Notes: generated by a model from the sequence alone, not told the origin. A stretch of DNA of 64,000 bases from Clostridium thermarum (GCF_006351925.1 NZ_CP040924.1:74501-138500); one strand, 5' to 3'. Shown: positions 44,606 through 53,395, counted from the first letter of the stretch. Program-made: numbers and translations.

Positions 44606-46917
44606 CTTACTGCCGCTGCTTCTAGCAGGGCTTCAAGTTCCGCCGGTGGTACAGGCCGGCTGAAGTAGAAGCCTTGTGCTTCATCACAGGAGTTGTCCTT
44701 TAAAAATGAAAGTTGGGTAGGAGTTTCTATGCCTTCTGCAATAACCTTCATTTTTATATCATGGGCTAAGGATATCAGTGAGCGTACTATAGTCTTTTCG
44801 GCTGTGTCTTCACCAACCTTATCCATAAAGGACTTGTCTATTTTTATTGAGGTTACGGGAAGCAGTCTTAAAAAGTTTAAGGATGAATATCCCGTTCCAA
44901 AGTCATCTAAGAGTACATTTATGCCCATATCTTTTAGGGCAGTGATCAAGGTTAATGTTTGATTCATATCTTTTATGGCAGCACTCTCGGTAATCTCTAA
45001 TTCAATATTTGAGGGATTGATTCCCGTTTCTTTTATTGAGGATTTTACTACCTGCAGCAGGTTCCTATCCTCTATCTGCTTCGCTGATAGATTTATTGAA
45101 ATTATTAGATTAGAAAAGCCCTTATCCATCCACTTCCTTAATTGGCTGCAAGATTCCCTAATGACAAATTCACCAATAGGCACAATAAGGCCTGTTTCCT
45201 CTGCTTTAGGAATAAATTTCAGTGGAGGAACTATGGTCCCATCTGCTTTTATCCAGCGGACCAAGGCTTCCATTCCAACCAGGGTATTGGTTTTAACGTC
45301 CATACGCGGCTGATAATATAACTTAAATTCATTGTTCTTTAGAGCAAGTCTAAGTTCCCGCTCTAAAGTAATTTGCTCCATTGCTATTAAGGACAAATCC
45401 GGATTGTATATTTGGTAGGAGTTTTTTCCTGAACTCTTAGCCTGATACATGGCTGTATCGGAGTGTTTTATCAGATCCTCCGAAGTACGGCTGTCTCTGG
45501 GATATAAGCAGGCGCCGAGACTGGCTGAAACATAAACCTCAATATCATCTACAATGAAGGGGGTGTTGATTAAGCGAATTAGTCTATCCAGGAACTCTGA
45601 TAGGCCTATGTCATTATTAACATTTCTTAAAATAAGTACAAACTCATCGCCACCCCAGCGGTAGATAGTACAATTCTTTTCAACCAATAAAGATAATTCA
45701 AAGGCCAATTTTTTCAGCAGATTATCACCAAAAGTGTGACTATACATATCATTAATAACTTTAAAGTTATCTAGATCCATAAAAATAACTGCAAACTCCT
45801 CTTGGCCCTGGCACAAGTCAGAAAGCTCCTGATAAAGGTTAAATTTATTTGGAAGGCTCGTTAAGCTGTCATAGTATGCAAGCTTGTGAATCTGATCGGA
45901 CCATTTCTTTTGTTCTGTTATGTCTGTATGGGATCCCACCATCCTCACAGGAGTATTGTTGTCATCCCAGGTGGCAGAGCCTACATCTGACACCCATATA
46001 TAGGTGTTATCCGCTTTTTTAAGTCTATATTCACACCTGTAACGGTCTGTCTTCTTATTTATGTAGTCTGAGATCTCTTTTTCAAAGACTTCAAGATCCG
46101 ATGGATGTATGAATTCTTTCCAAGACCCTCGTAACGGCAGTGTAGCCTTTGTGTAGCCTAACATATTAGCCCACTTTTCAGAGTAATAATATGAATCATT
46201 TGTTATATCCCAGTCCCATATACCGTCATGAGAACCAAGTAAAGCAAGTTTATATCTTTCTTCGCTTTGCTTTAGTCTATGTTTACTCTGTTGAAGTTCT
46301 TCAAATTGAGCTCTCAATTCCTCCTCTGCTGCAACAAGCTCTTGATAGGTATCTTGAAGCTCTTGGTAATTTGCATCCAGACGCTTATTCAATTGTACTT
46401 CCTGAAGAGAATCATGTGCTAATTTTTCAATTACTCCACATAAGTGCACCATCAATTTTACTATTGCATCTAGCTTTGAATGCGGTATTACAGGTAACGA
46501 TCCCGAAGAATTGATATTTTGATGCCTATCAAAGCCATATTCCTCAGCTTTAGCTCCCCAAAAGCCGTTGTCTGCGGCTTCAGAAAAAAATTGACCAAAG
46601 TAGAGAGTAGCTAAATACTGGTCTTTTATTTTTATAGGCACTCCCACTTCCATGAGACCTGTTTCATAGCTTGCATAAAAATACTCTTTACCTTCTTTTA
46701 GTTCCACAGCTACTTGGTCATTAGTCTGATTATATATACTAAGGGTGCAGGGAGTATTTCCGTGAAAGTTAGTACAAATAGCTCTGCTTCCACTGTCAAT
46801 AAGTACAGTTCCTTTTGTATCAATGATTTTACAATTTATATTGGTAGCATCATAAAAACTATTAAAAAAGTCTTGCAATTCTTCTATATTAAGAAGGTCA
46901 GAAAGATTATATTCCAT
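44596..46917 (-). CDS. PocR-PAS-GGDEF-EAL cyclic-di-GMP signalling protein
   Basis: About 773 residues from the ATG at 46917 behind TTGGGGTG. Domains in order: PocR sensory domain (about 5-165, with CxxF...TPCTLSIYNQ and YFASYETGLMEVGVPI), coiled coil (175-215), PAS with PAC motif (about 220-335), GGDEF (345-500, intact RWGGDEF, no RxxD inhibitory site seen) and EAL (510-770). The EAL motifs EALVRW, NLSAKQ, ELEITES, LDDFGTGYSS and IAEGIET are present, so phosphodiesterase activity is likely; cyclase activity is possible. No membrane segment, so it is cytoplasmic. PocR domains often sense small hydrocarbon-type ligands; the ligand here is unknown. Confidence 0.9.
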   Translation of the reverse strand: MEYNLSDLLNIEELQDFFNSFYDATNINCKIIDTKGTVLIDSGSRAICTNFHGNTPCTLSIYNQTNDQVAVELKEGKEYFYASYETGLMEVGVPIKIKDQYLATLYFGQFFSEAADNGFWGAKAEEYGFDRHQNINSSGSLPVIPHSKLDAIVKLMVHLCGVIEKLAHDSLQEVQLNKRLDANYQELQDTYQELVAAEEELRAQFEELQQSKHRLKQSEERYKLALLGSHDGIWDWDITNDSYYYSEKWANMLGYTKATLPLRGSWKEFIHPSDLEVFEKEISDYINKKTDRYRCEYRLKKADNTYIWVSDVGSATWDDNNTPVRMVGSHTDITEQKKWSDQIHKLAYYDSLTSLPNKFNLYQELSDLCQGQEEFAVIFMDLDNFKVINDMYSHTFGDNLLKKLAFELSLLVEKNCTIYRWGGDEFVLILRNVNNDIGLSEFLDRLIRLINTPFIVDDIEVYVSASLGACLYPRDSRTSEDLIKHSDTAMYQAKSSGKNSYQIYNPDLSLIAMEQITLERELRLALKNNEFKLYYQPRMDVKTNTLVGMEALVRWIKADGTIVPPLKFIPKAEETGLIVPIGEFVIRESCSQLRKWMDKGFSNLIISINLSAKQIEDRNLLQVVKSSIKETGINPSNIELEITESAAIKDMNQTLTLITALKDMGINVLLDDFGTGYSSLNFLRLLPVTSIKIDKSFMDKVGEDTAEKTIVRSLISLAHDIKMKVIAEGIETPTQLSFLKDNSCDEAQGFYFSRPVPPAELEALLEAAAVSNE

Positions 46918-47091
46918 ATAGCACCCCAACCATGACGTATTTTGTCAAATCATGTGTTAATTATATCATGAAGAGCAGGTGTTCTCAACATTTAGAACTT
47001 AATAAGGGCCCTTAGGGAGAAACTTTTTTTTACCAATTTTAGGTTTGGATAAAAAATCAAGTGCTGCCATTAAGAAATAACAAAAAAACTC

Positions 47092-47120
47092 TTGTAATAA
47101 TAAAAAATAAATAGTATAAT
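47092..47120 (+). promoter_or_regulatory. Promoter of tRNA-Ser(GGA), possibly the SRP RNA too
   Basis: TTGTAA, 17 bases and TATAAT lie 47 bases before the tRNA. A 12-base palindrome TAAGGGCCCTTA is at 47003-47014; otherwise the 46918-47091 gap is empty. Confidence 0.6.
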
Positions 47121-47167
47121 AACTTTTGTCGCAGCAAATAAATAAGTTTGTTCACTGATATGAACGT

Positions 47168-47257
47168 GGAGAGATGTCTGAGTGGTTGAAGGAGCACGCC
47201 TGGAAAGCGTGTGTAGGGGAAACTCTACCGGGGGTTCGAATCCCCCTCTCTCCGCCA
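47168..47257 (+). tRNA. tRNA-Ser (anticodon GGA)
   Basis: A class II tRNA with acceptor GGAGAGA/TCTCTCC, anticodon stem CACGC/GCGTG around CTGGAAA, a long variable arm (TAGGGGAAACTCTA), a TTCGAAT T-loop and encoded CCA. GGA reads UCC and UCU. The SRP RNA begins about ten bases later. Confidence 0.95.
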
Positions 47258-47266
47258 TTTAAACTT

Positions 47267-47537
47267 TGCCGTGCTAGATGGGGAGATAGCGGTGCCCTGT
47301 AACCTGCAATCCGCTGCAGCAGGATTGAATTCCTCACCGAGGCCCTAATTTGTAAGGCCTGGCTTGCAAAAGTGGCGCTGAGAACTGGGTCCCACGCAAC
47401 GGAAATTCATGAACCCCGTCAGGTCCGGAAGGAAGCAGCGGTAAGTGAACACTTTCGTGTGCCGTGGAACAGCCTGGTTTGAGTTAACTGTGCAGGTAAC
47501 GCTTATAGGTTAGTGTCAGAGTGAGGTGCACGGTTCA
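47267..47537 (+). ncRNA. ffs: Signal recognition particle RNA, large (Alu-containing) type
   Basis: The conserved domain IV hairpin is visible at 47417-47444 (GTCAGGTCCGGAAGGAAGCA), which binds Ffh. The ends pair (GCCGTGC near 47268 with GCACGG near 47528), giving a molecule of about 270 bases, the long form with an Alu domain found in Bacillus and clostridia. Exact ends are estimated. It lies just before dnaX, a known arrangement. Confidence 0.9.
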
Positions 47538-47560
47538 ATTAATACTATATAGATTATAAC

Positions 47561-47587
47561 AGGATACTATTTTATAGTATCCTTTTT
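47561..47587 (+). terminator. Terminator after the SRP RNA
   Basis: AGGATACTAT and ATAGTATCCT form a 10-bp stem around a three-base loop, followed by five T residues. Confidence 0.82.
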
Positions 47588-47696
47588 GTTTATTCATTAA
47601 AAGATTTCAAAATGTGTAATTTTATTTTGGTTTCTTTTTCATTTTTCTGTATAATAGAAGTAGCTGAACAATTAAGAATTACGGGGTGAAATAAGT

Positions 47697-49310
47697 ATGG
47701 CATACAAGGCATTATATAGAGAGTGGAGGCCTGGAACCTTTGACGATGTAGTTGGCCAACAGCATATAACTGTAACGCTGAAGAATCAAATAAAAAATAA
47801 TAGAATTGCTCATGCCTATTTATTTTGCGGCACAAGAGGAACCGGTAAAACTTCCACAGCAAAAATCATGGCGAAGGCACTAAACTGTCTTTCCTTGGAA
47901 CAGGGCGAACCCTGCAACCGCTGTGAAATGTGCAGAAAAATTAACGAAGGGTTATCTATAGACGTTACTGAACTTGATGCTGCTTCAAATAACGGTATTG
48001 AAAATATAAGAGATATAATAGAGGATGTTCAGTATCCCCCACAGGAAGCCAAATACAAGGTTTATATAATGGATGAGGTCCATATGCTTTCAACGGGAGC
48101 AGTAAATGCCTTCTTAAAGACCCTGGAGGAACCGCCGAAAAATGTGGTTTTCATACTGGCTACCACCGACCCGCAAAAGTTGCCAATAACAATTCTGTCA
48201 AGGTGTCAGAGGTTTGATTTCAAGAGAATAAAAAGTGAGGAGATCTTTCAAAGATTAAGAAAAATAGTGGACCAACAAGGGGTTTATGCTGAGGATAGAA
48301 GCCTGCAATTAGTTGCCAGGATTTCCGACGGTGCCATGAGAGATTCACTTAGTGTTCTGGATCAAGCCATATCAATGGGTGGCGGCAAGGTGGAGTACGA
48401 TAACCTTGTAGGAATGCTGGGACTTGTTACAAATGAAAATCTATTGAGACTTACCGATGCCATAATTGAAAAGAATATAGAGAATGCTTTGAGATTAATA
48501 GATGACATAGTGTTAAGCGGTAAGGATGTCTATACATTTATAAAGGATTTAATAACCCATCTGAGAAATCTTATGATAGCAAAGGTCAGTAATTCTCCTG
48601 AGGACATATTGGATATGTCTTTGGAAAATATTGCTCAAATTACCCAACAGGCTCAGAAGATCCGTGTTGAGGAGATAATGAGGGATATCAGAATCCTTCA
48701 GGAGGCAGAAGAACAAGCCAGATGGAGTAAACAGAGCAGAATATATCTGGAGCTTGCAATAATAAAGCTTTGCAAGATAGAGTATGATACTTCCAAGGAA
48801 GTGCTGCTGTCTAGGATTAACAGATTGGAGGAGGCTATTAAACAGGGCAGGATAACAGTTACCGCTGAAAAAGCCGCCACTGCTACTAAGCTGCCTGTGC
48901 TAAAAGAGGAACACAAGGCTGTTATGGAAGTAAAGCAGCATAGGGAAGAAGAGGTGAATATCCATTCTCAGATAACCTTGGATACCGTTAAAAAGGCTTG
49001 GAAGGATATATTGGAAACCTTCAAGGCACGAAGGCAAATGATACTTTATGCTTCTTTAATGACCGGAAAGCCCGTGAAATGCAACAATGGAATTATTGAA
49101 GTGTTATATGATCAACAATATGCCTTTAACAAGCAGAGGTTGGAGAAGGAAGAGAACCGCAGAGTGGTGGAGGAAATCTTTTCTGATGCGCTTAGAGAAA
49201 AGGTCAGGCTGAGATATATAATAGACGCTCCGGAAAGAAATGATAGATCTCCTGAAGAGATGCTGATAGAAACTTTTGGGGAAGAAGTTGTGGAGATAAT
49301 TGATGATTGA
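47697..49310 (+). CDS. dnaX: DNA polymerase III subunit gamma/tau
   Basis: The 537-residue clamp-loader ATPase has Walker A GTRGTGKTS (about 43-51), a zinc-binding cluster CLSLEQGEPCNRCEMC, Walker B VYIMDEVHML and the SRC sensor motif (TILSRCQRFDF). The C-terminal 180 residues are a tau-type extension for polymerase contact. No obvious programmed frameshift signal (A-run plus hairpin) is seen, so probably only tau is made. It starts the conserved dnaX-ybaB-recR-yaaL-bofA order. An ACGGGGTGA site precedes the ATG. Confidence 0.95.
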   Translation: MAYKALYREWRPGTFDDVVGQQHITVTLKNQIKNNRIAHAYLFCGTRGTGKTSTAKIMAKALNCLSLEQGEPCNRCEMCRKINEGLSIDVTELDAASNNGIENIRDIIEDVQYPPQEAKYKVYIMDEVHMLSTGAVNAFLKTLEEPPKNVVFILATTDPQKLPITILSRCQRFDFKRIKSEEIFQRLRKIVDQQGVYAEDRSLQLVARISDGAMRDSLSVLDQAISMGGGKVEYDNLVGMLGLVTNENLLRLTDAIIEKNIENALRLIDDIVLSGKDVYTFIKDLITHLRNLMIAKVSNSPEDILDMSLENIAQITQQAQKIRVEEIMRDIRILQEAEEQARWSKQSRIYLELAIIKLCKIEYDTSKEVLLSRINRLEEAIKQGRITVTAEKAATATKLPVLKEEHKAVMEVKQHREEEVNIHSQITLDTVKKAWKDILETFKARRQMILYASLMTGKPVKCNNGIIEVLYDQQYAFNKQRLEKEENRRVVEEIFSDALREKVRLRYIIDAPERNDRSPEEMLIETFGEEVVEIIDD

Positions 49311-49459
49311 TTTGTAGAACTTTATGCTGTATAGAGAATAGTATATAATATAAAAGATTTCTGTATAGTAATATAATTACAAATGTTATATAATAATAAA
49401 GATATCCAAGAAGAAATATAGCGTAAATGCTTAGAGATAGCTTTAAGGAGGTTTTTTTG

Positions 49460-49798
49460 ATGGCAAAAGGTGGATTCCCAGGAATGGGAGGCAATATGGG
49501 CAGCTTAATAAAGCAAGCTCAGAAACTTCAACAACAGATGGAAAATATGCAGAAAGAGCTTGAAACTAAAGAGTTTTCAGCCACTGCCGGTGGTGGAGCT
49601 GTAAAAGTTGTAGCTAATGGTAAAAAGCAGATTTTAGAGATAAGCATTAAGCCTGAGGTTGTTGACCCCGATGATGTTGAAATGCTTGAAGACTTAATAA
49701 TGCTAGCATGCAACGAAGCGCTAAAGAAGGCAGAAGAAGAAACTGCCGATGAGATGAGAAAATTAACCGGTGGTATGAACATACCAGGAATGTTTTAA
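49460..49798 (+). CDS. YbaB/EbfC-family nucleoid-associated protein
   Basis: 112 residues from the ATG at 49460 behind AAGGAGG; a longer upstream frame has no ribosome site. The Gly/Met-rich N-terminus ([16 protein letters not shown]), central helix ([18 protein letters not shown]) and [13 protein letters not shown] are typical. It binds DNA as a dimer and is placed between dnaX and recR as in most bacteria. Confidence 0.93.
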   Translation: MAKGGFPGMGGNMGSLIKQAQKLQQQMENMQKELETKEFSATAGGGAVKVVANGKKQILEISIKPEVVDPDDVEMLEDLIMLACNEALKKAEEETADEMRKLTGGMNIPGMF

Positions 49799-49823
49799 AG
49801 AAAGCTGCATTGCAGCTTTCTTT
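49797..49823 (+). terminator. Hairpin between ybaB and recR
   Basis: AAAGAAAGCTG and CAGCTTTCTTT form an 11-bp stem around CATTG, followed by a poor T-run. It is likely a leaky terminator or stability element. Confidence 0.5.
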
Positions 49824-49875
49824 AAGTTTATACTCTTTCATGGGAAGAAGACCTAAATAGAAGGATGTGATAGAC

Positions 49876-50472
49876 ATGGATTTCTATCCAGTGTTAATAG
49901 AAAAACTAATAGAAGAATTTGCCAAACTTCCCGGTATAGGCCATAAGACTGCTCAAAGGCTTGCTCTTCATACCTTGAACCGTACAAAGGAAGAAGTGCG
50001 CGAATTTGCGGAAGTCCTTGTACAGGCCAGGGAAACAATAAAGTATTGTTCCATTTGCGGAAACTACACTGACAAGGATCCGTGTGCAATATGTAGCAAT
50101 CCAAACAGAGATAAGTCTATTATTTGTGTTGTGGAACAACCAAAGGATGTAATATATATGGAGAGAATAAGGGAGTATAACGGTGTTTATCATGTACTTC
50201 ATGGAAACATATCGCCTATGGCCGGAAGAGGTCCTGGAGACATCAAGCTGAGAGAACTTATTACCAGAATGAATGGGGAAGTAAAAGAGGTTATTGCAGC
50301 TACAAACCCCAATATAGAAGGGGAGGCTACTGCTATGTATATGTCAAAGATATTAAAACCCTTAGGGGTTAAAGTAACCAGAATTGCTCACGGTATCCCG
50401 GTGGGTGGAGATCTTGAATATGCCGACGAAGTAACCTTGTCAAAGGCTATGGAAGGAAGAAAAGAAATCTAG
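49876..50472 (+). CDS. recR: Recombination protein RecR
   Basis: 198 residues, the normal RecR length. It has an N-terminal helix-hairpin-helix ([21 protein letters not shown]), a zinc-finger [16 protein letters not shown], a Toprim domain ([26 protein letters not shown]) and a C-terminal Walker-like tail. It acts with RecO and RecF in gap repair. I choose the ATG at 49876; the upstream GTG at 49867 lies too close to the ribosome site. Confidence 0.95.
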   Translation: MDFYPVLIEKLIEEFAKLPGIGHKTAQRLALHTLNRTKEEVREFAEVLVQARETIKYCSICGNYTDKDPCAICSNPNRDKSIICVVEQPKDVIYMERIREYNGVYHVLHGNISPMAGRGPGDIKLRELITRMNGEVKEVIAATNPNIEGEATAMYMSKILKPLGVKVTRIAHGIPVGGDLEYADEVTLSKAMEGRKEI

Positions 50473-50476
50473 GTAC

Positions 50477-50516
50477 AAAGGAGTTTATATCTCCATTAAA
50501 TAAACTCCTTTCATTT
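50477..50516 (+). terminator. Terminator after recR
   Basis: AAAGGAGTTTA and TAAACTCCTTT form an 11-bp stem with CATTTTT after it. Confidence 0.78.
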
Positions 50517-50520
50517 TTCA

Positions 50521-50990
50521 ATGCTGACTTTTAAGATCTAAAATAACTAAAAATAAAATTCGGGATAAATATAAAACATTGGACTGCAGGGGGGAATCAG
50601 TTTTTTTCTCAACTATAATATCTGGATGTGATTTAAGAAAATCCTTATTGTAAAAGGAACTATATCTTACAATGCCAAGTCCGTTAGTTATAATACCAAA
50701 TTTAAAAGCATAGCAGATAAGTCCAAAATAAAATCCTGTTTGAAACGTGTGAATTTAGAAGCATCAGGAACTTTGTTAAACCCGCAGAAGTCCCTTAACT
50801 CTTGAGAATATTTAAGAAAAAATAATCAAAAGAGAATCTGTAGTAATAGAGAAAAATTCGCTGTAGAATTAAAGCACGATGCATATCGTAGAGCATATAT
50901 TTACGCGGTCTTCCAGTAGAAGCGTAAAAATGATTTGTAGAAGAAGTAGGCAATTCAATTTTACCATAAATCAGTGAGAAGTTAGTCTAC
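50521..50990 (-). pseudogene. Decayed transposase gene (IS1182/DUF772-like)
   Basis: On the minus strand, pieces of a transposase can be read in different frames in order: NHFYASTGRPRKYMLYD and LILQRIF, then SQELRDFCGFNKVPDASKF with TRFKQDFILDLSAMLLNLV, then FGIITNGLGIVRYSSFYNKD and FLKSHPDIIVEKKTDSP. Frame changes, an internal deletion and missing catalytic C-terminal parts show that it is dead. The pattern (GRPxKY, L-R-x-F-C-G-F, KFTRFKQ, EKKTDSP) is that of DUF772-type transposases, judged from memory of the family. It lies between recR and yaaL, where most relatives have no insertion. Confidence 0.75.
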
Positions 50991-51007
50991 TTTTTATTAA
51001 AAAATAT

Positions 51008-51042
51008 ACCGCATTTATGCGGTTTGCTGCGTTTCGCAAACC
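51008..51042. repeat. Overlapping hairpins beside the transposase remnant
   Basis: ACCGCAT/ATGCGGT (51008-51023) and GGTTTGC/GCAAACC (51021-51042) share bases, so two exclusive stems can form. It may be part of the old element's end or a terminator. The rest of 51043-51217 shows no gene. Confidence 0.4.
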
Positions 51043-51217
51043 CCTAATTATTGTTTATCTAAAGAGGAGTAAAACTAATAAATAAACATATGACTCATTA
51101 TTTTGTCGCAATAAAAAATATTTGAAGCATTTAATTGCGACAAAATGTTTGCTGATGCATTTTGCATTTATTGAAAATAAAGTTGTATTAAGAAATTATT
51201 TGAGGAGCGGTGAGAGC

Positions 51218-51772
51218 ATGAAAATTCTTCAGTTGAAAATAACATTAAAAGACGTAAAGCCTCCTGTCTGGAGGAGGGTATTGGTTAGAGACGATATCAC
51301 GTTTTATAAACTCCACAGGATAATCCAGTATGCGATGGGATGGTTTGAATCCCACCTTTATGAGTTCAGACTGGGAGAAATGATTATTGGGGAAAAAGAG
51401 GATAACTGGGACTTTTACGACAGATATGAAGTAAAAAGTGCAAAAAGGGTAAAGTTAAGCAGCATGAAATTTGCACCAAAGGATAAATTCAGATATGTGT
51501 ATGATTTTGGCGATGACTGGAGGCATGACATTGTTGTAGAGAAGGTGTTTGACCCGGAAGAAGGCGTTGAATATCCAGTATGTATAGGTGGTAAAAGAAA
51601 CTGTCCTCCTGAAGATGTAGGTGGGCCATGGGGATATGAAAATTTCCTTGAAGCAATACAAGACCCTCAGCATCCAGAGCATGAATTCATGCTTGAGTGG
51701 GTGGGAGGTTCTTTTGACCCTGAAGAATTCAGCATAGAAGAAATCAATAATATGTTGAATATCATAAAGTAA
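51218..51772 (+). CDS. pRiA4b ORF-3-family (IS1096 TnpR-like) protein
   Basis: 184 residues from the ATG behind GAGGAG. The N-terminus LQLKITLKDVKPPVWRRVLV and the central YVYDFGDDWRHDIVVE and ENFLEAIQDPQHPEH motifs are the hallmarks of the pRiA4b ORF-3 family. Members are common on mobile DNA and in genomes; no molecular role is established, and the transposition-related name is historical. It sits beside the transposase remnant, which suggests that it came in with mobile DNA. Confidence 0.8.
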   Translation: MKILQLKITLKDVKPPVWRRVLVRDDITFYKLHRIIQYAMGWFESHLYEFRLGEMIIGEKEDNWDFYDRYEVKSAKRVKLSSMKFAPKDKFRYVYDFGDDWRHDIVVEKVFDPEEGVEYPVCIGGKRNCPPEDVGGPWGYENFLEAIQDPQHPEHEFMLEWVGGSFDPEEFSIEEINNMLNIIK

Positions 51773-51836
51773 AAGCATATATATTTTATGAGACTTTGTA
51801 TGAAGGAGATAAAGTGATAAAGGAAGTAATGATAGA

Positions 51837-52265
51837 ATGATAAATGAAAAAATAAATACCTGCTGTTGCTGTGGAGGAAAAGAGACACCTAATAAAATAG
51901 AAAATCACAATACATGTCCTGTGTGTAAAACATCAGGAGTCAAAGTAAAAAATATTACAGTCAGGCATTTGGTAGATGATACACTGGAAGAAATGGTCGG
52001 AAATATGGATTATTATATATGCATGAATGAAGAATGTGATATTGTTTATTATAATCCAGAATCAGGTGTTAAGTTTGATAAGCAGCAAGTGAAAATACCT
52101 GTATGGTTTAAAAAAGATGCCAATCCCAAATATGCCTGCTACTGCAGCAAGGTTACAGAGGAACAGGTAATAGATGCTGTAATAAAACATGGTGCAAAAA
52201 CAGTTAAAGATATTATAGTTTGTATACAAGAGCGGAGAGCATCATTGGAAGATACCATAGTTTAA
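51837..52265 (+). CDS. CopZ-like iron-sulfur/zinc protein with incomplete BFD-type motif
   Basis: The 142-residue protein has Cys-rich CCCCGG near the N-terminus, a zinc-ribbon-like CPVCKTSG, and later CMNEECDIVYYN. The C-terminus starts a BFD-like [2Fe-2S] domain (YACYCSKVTEEQVIDAVIKHGAKTV) but only one later Cys (IVCIQERR) is present, where the family has a second CxxxxC-type pair. It resembles the N-terminal half of archaeal-type CopZ copper chaperones. No heavy-metal-associated domain or copper ATPase is near. Function is uncertain; metal or cluster binding is likely. Confidence 0.65.
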   Translation: MINEKINTCCCCGGKETPNKIENHNTCPVCKTSGVKVKNITVRHLVDDTLEEMVGNMDYYICMNEECDIVYYNPESGVKFDKQQVKIPVWFKKDANPKYACYCSKVTEEQVIDAVIKHGAKTVKDIIVCIQERRASLEDTIV

Positions 52266-52286
52266 AATATAAATAAGGCATGCATA

Positions 52287-52335
52287 AATCTCCCAGATTA
52301 TGTCAATAATCAAAACATGATATAAATGGGAGGTT
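52287..52335 (+). promoter_or_regulatory. Hairpin that overlaps the yaaL ribosome site
   Basis: AATCTCCCA (52287-52295) can pair with TGGGAGGTT (52327-52335). The right arm contains the GGGAGG ribosome site of yaaL and is followed by T residues, so it could be a terminator for the gene before, a block on yaaL translation, or both. Confidence 0.5.
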
Positions 52336-52340
52336 TTTTC

Positions 52341-52616
52341 ATGGATAAGGACAACATACTGGAATATGTATTTAATAGCATAGAAGGGTCAAAACAGGAA
52401 ATGCAGCTGCTTATGGCTATAGATGATGCTGTAAAGCAGATACAAATGGCAAGAGACTTTTTTGAAACGGTAAGTGAGCCCAAGCTAGTAGACTATGCTA
52501 TTTATATGGAACAGGCGGCCAGGTCAAGGTATGAATTTTTGCTGGCAGAAGCAAAGAGACTAAAAATAAAAACTCAGCACGAAAATATTTTTGCTGAAAC
52601 AAAATTGGCACTCTAG
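52341..52616 (+). CDS. YaaL-family (DUF2508) protein
   Basis: 91 residues from the ATG behind GGGAGG. It is mostly helical and charged (AIDDAVKQIQMARDFFETVSEPKLVDYAIYMEQAARSRYEFLLAEAK), with no membrane segment or Cys. The length, pattern and position between recR and bofA match the DUF2508 gene of Bacillus and clostridia. Its role is unknown. Confidence 0.8.
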   Translation: MDKDNILEYVFNSIEGSKQEMQLLMAIDDAVKQIQMARDFFETVSEPKLVDYAIYMEQAARSRYEFLLAEAKRLKIKTQHENIFAETKLAL

Positions 52617-52739
52617 AAGTTTTGTATAATTTTTAACAATAGTTATTCAATGAATTCTTTATTAAAGATTTAGTAGTAGAAATCATCCATCGGTAATATT
52701 AATTATATTATAAGAAATATATTGGATGGAGGTTTTTAA

Positions 52740-52994
52740 ATGGAGTATGCTGCGTACTTTTTAGTGGTAGTGATAATACTTTTCCTTATTGCAAGGAGCT
52801 TTTCAGGATCATGGAAACCGTTTAGAACATTGCTTTTAAATTGCCTGTTGGGATTACTCCTGCTTGTGGTAGTAAATTTTATAGGAAGCTACCTGGATTT
52901 TTTTATAGGCATAAATGCAGTGACGGTTTTAGTGTCCGGGCTGTGCGGTATTCCGGGCCTTGCCTTTCTGGTAATATTAAAGCTATTTTTGTAA
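52740..52994 (+). CDS. bofA: Pro-sigma-K processing inhibitor BofA-like protein
   Basis: 84 residues, almost all hydrophobic, with two or three membrane helices and the C-terminal GLCGIPGLAFLVILKLFL typical of BofA. In Bacillus it holds the SpoIVFB protease inactive in the outer forespore membrane during sporulation. ATGGAGG precedes the ATG. The position after recR-yaaL is conserved. It supports an endospore-forming host. Confidence 0.9.
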   Translation: MEYAAYFLVVVIILFLIARSFSGSWKPFRTLLLNCLLGLLLLVVVNFIGSYLDFFIGINAVTVLVSGLCGIPGLAFLVILKLFL

Positions 52995-53014
52995 CAAGTA
53001 CATATAATTCATTT

Positions 53015-53070
53015 AATCTAAGCTTTCCGGAGCGCCCCAATCTTCATAGGTTTTACGGAAAGCTTAGATT
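53015..53070 (+). terminator. Terminator after bofA
   Basis: AATCTAAGCTTTCCG and CGGAAAGCTTAGATT form a perfect 15-bp stem with a 26-base loop and a short T-run. Confidence 0.72.
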
Positions 53071-53192
53071 TTGTTAGTGGTGTTTTCAGAGATGCTGCTT
53101 TACCTAAGCTAAAGTTTGTGAAAATTACTATTATCACTGGAGTATCATTATTGAATAGTCAGAATTTACTGAATGTAAACGCTGTCATTATA

Positions 53193-53221
53193 TTGACACC
53201 GTTATCATGCTCTGTTACAAT
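53193..53221 (+). promoter_or_regulatory. Promoter of the por operon
   Basis: TTGACA, 17 bases and TACAAT lie 235 bases before porG, giving a long leader. In that leader, AACATTGTTAAATGTT (53316-53331) is an inverted repeat that could bind a regulator. Confidence 0.6.
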
Positions 53222-53362
53222 TTTTATTGGAAACTGTAATAACGTGGAAGTTTGTGGAATTTGTTAGTTATTTTTACTGTATTAGGGTGTCTTTCGGATA
53301 ATGTACTATAACACAAAACATTGTTAAATGTTATACTACAACACTTTAAGTATTAATAAGTA

Positions 53363-53395
53363 CATTAGAAAAATGGACAACTTATTTTTCTAATG
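53363..53395 (+). promoter_or_regulatory. Inverted repeat in the por leader
   Basis: CATTAGAAAAAT and ATTTTTCTAATG form a perfect 12-bp stem around GGACAACTT, 60 bases before porG. There is no T-run directly after, so an operator or leader structure is more likely than a terminator. Confidence 0.5.

Noticed and set aside
47003..47014. Palindrome TAAGGGCCCTTA as a regulatory site
   Set aside because: It is short, isolated and not placed at a promoter element; a chance palindrome is likely.
47070..47337. Two short minus-strand frames over tRNA-Ser(GGA) and the SRP RNA, one beginning MAERGGFEPPV
   Set aside because: This is a well-known annotation artefact: the antisense of serine tRNA genes reads as this peptide. 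The region is fully explained by the two RNA genes.
47697..49310. Programmed frameshift in dnaX to give gamma and tau
   Set aside because: I saw no long A-run followed by a strong hairpin, so separate gamma production is not supported.
53316..53331. A Rex operator before the por operon
   Set aside because: The inverted repeat has TTGTTAA in its middle but not the TTGTTAA/TTAACAA half-site pair, so it is listed only as an unnamed repeat.
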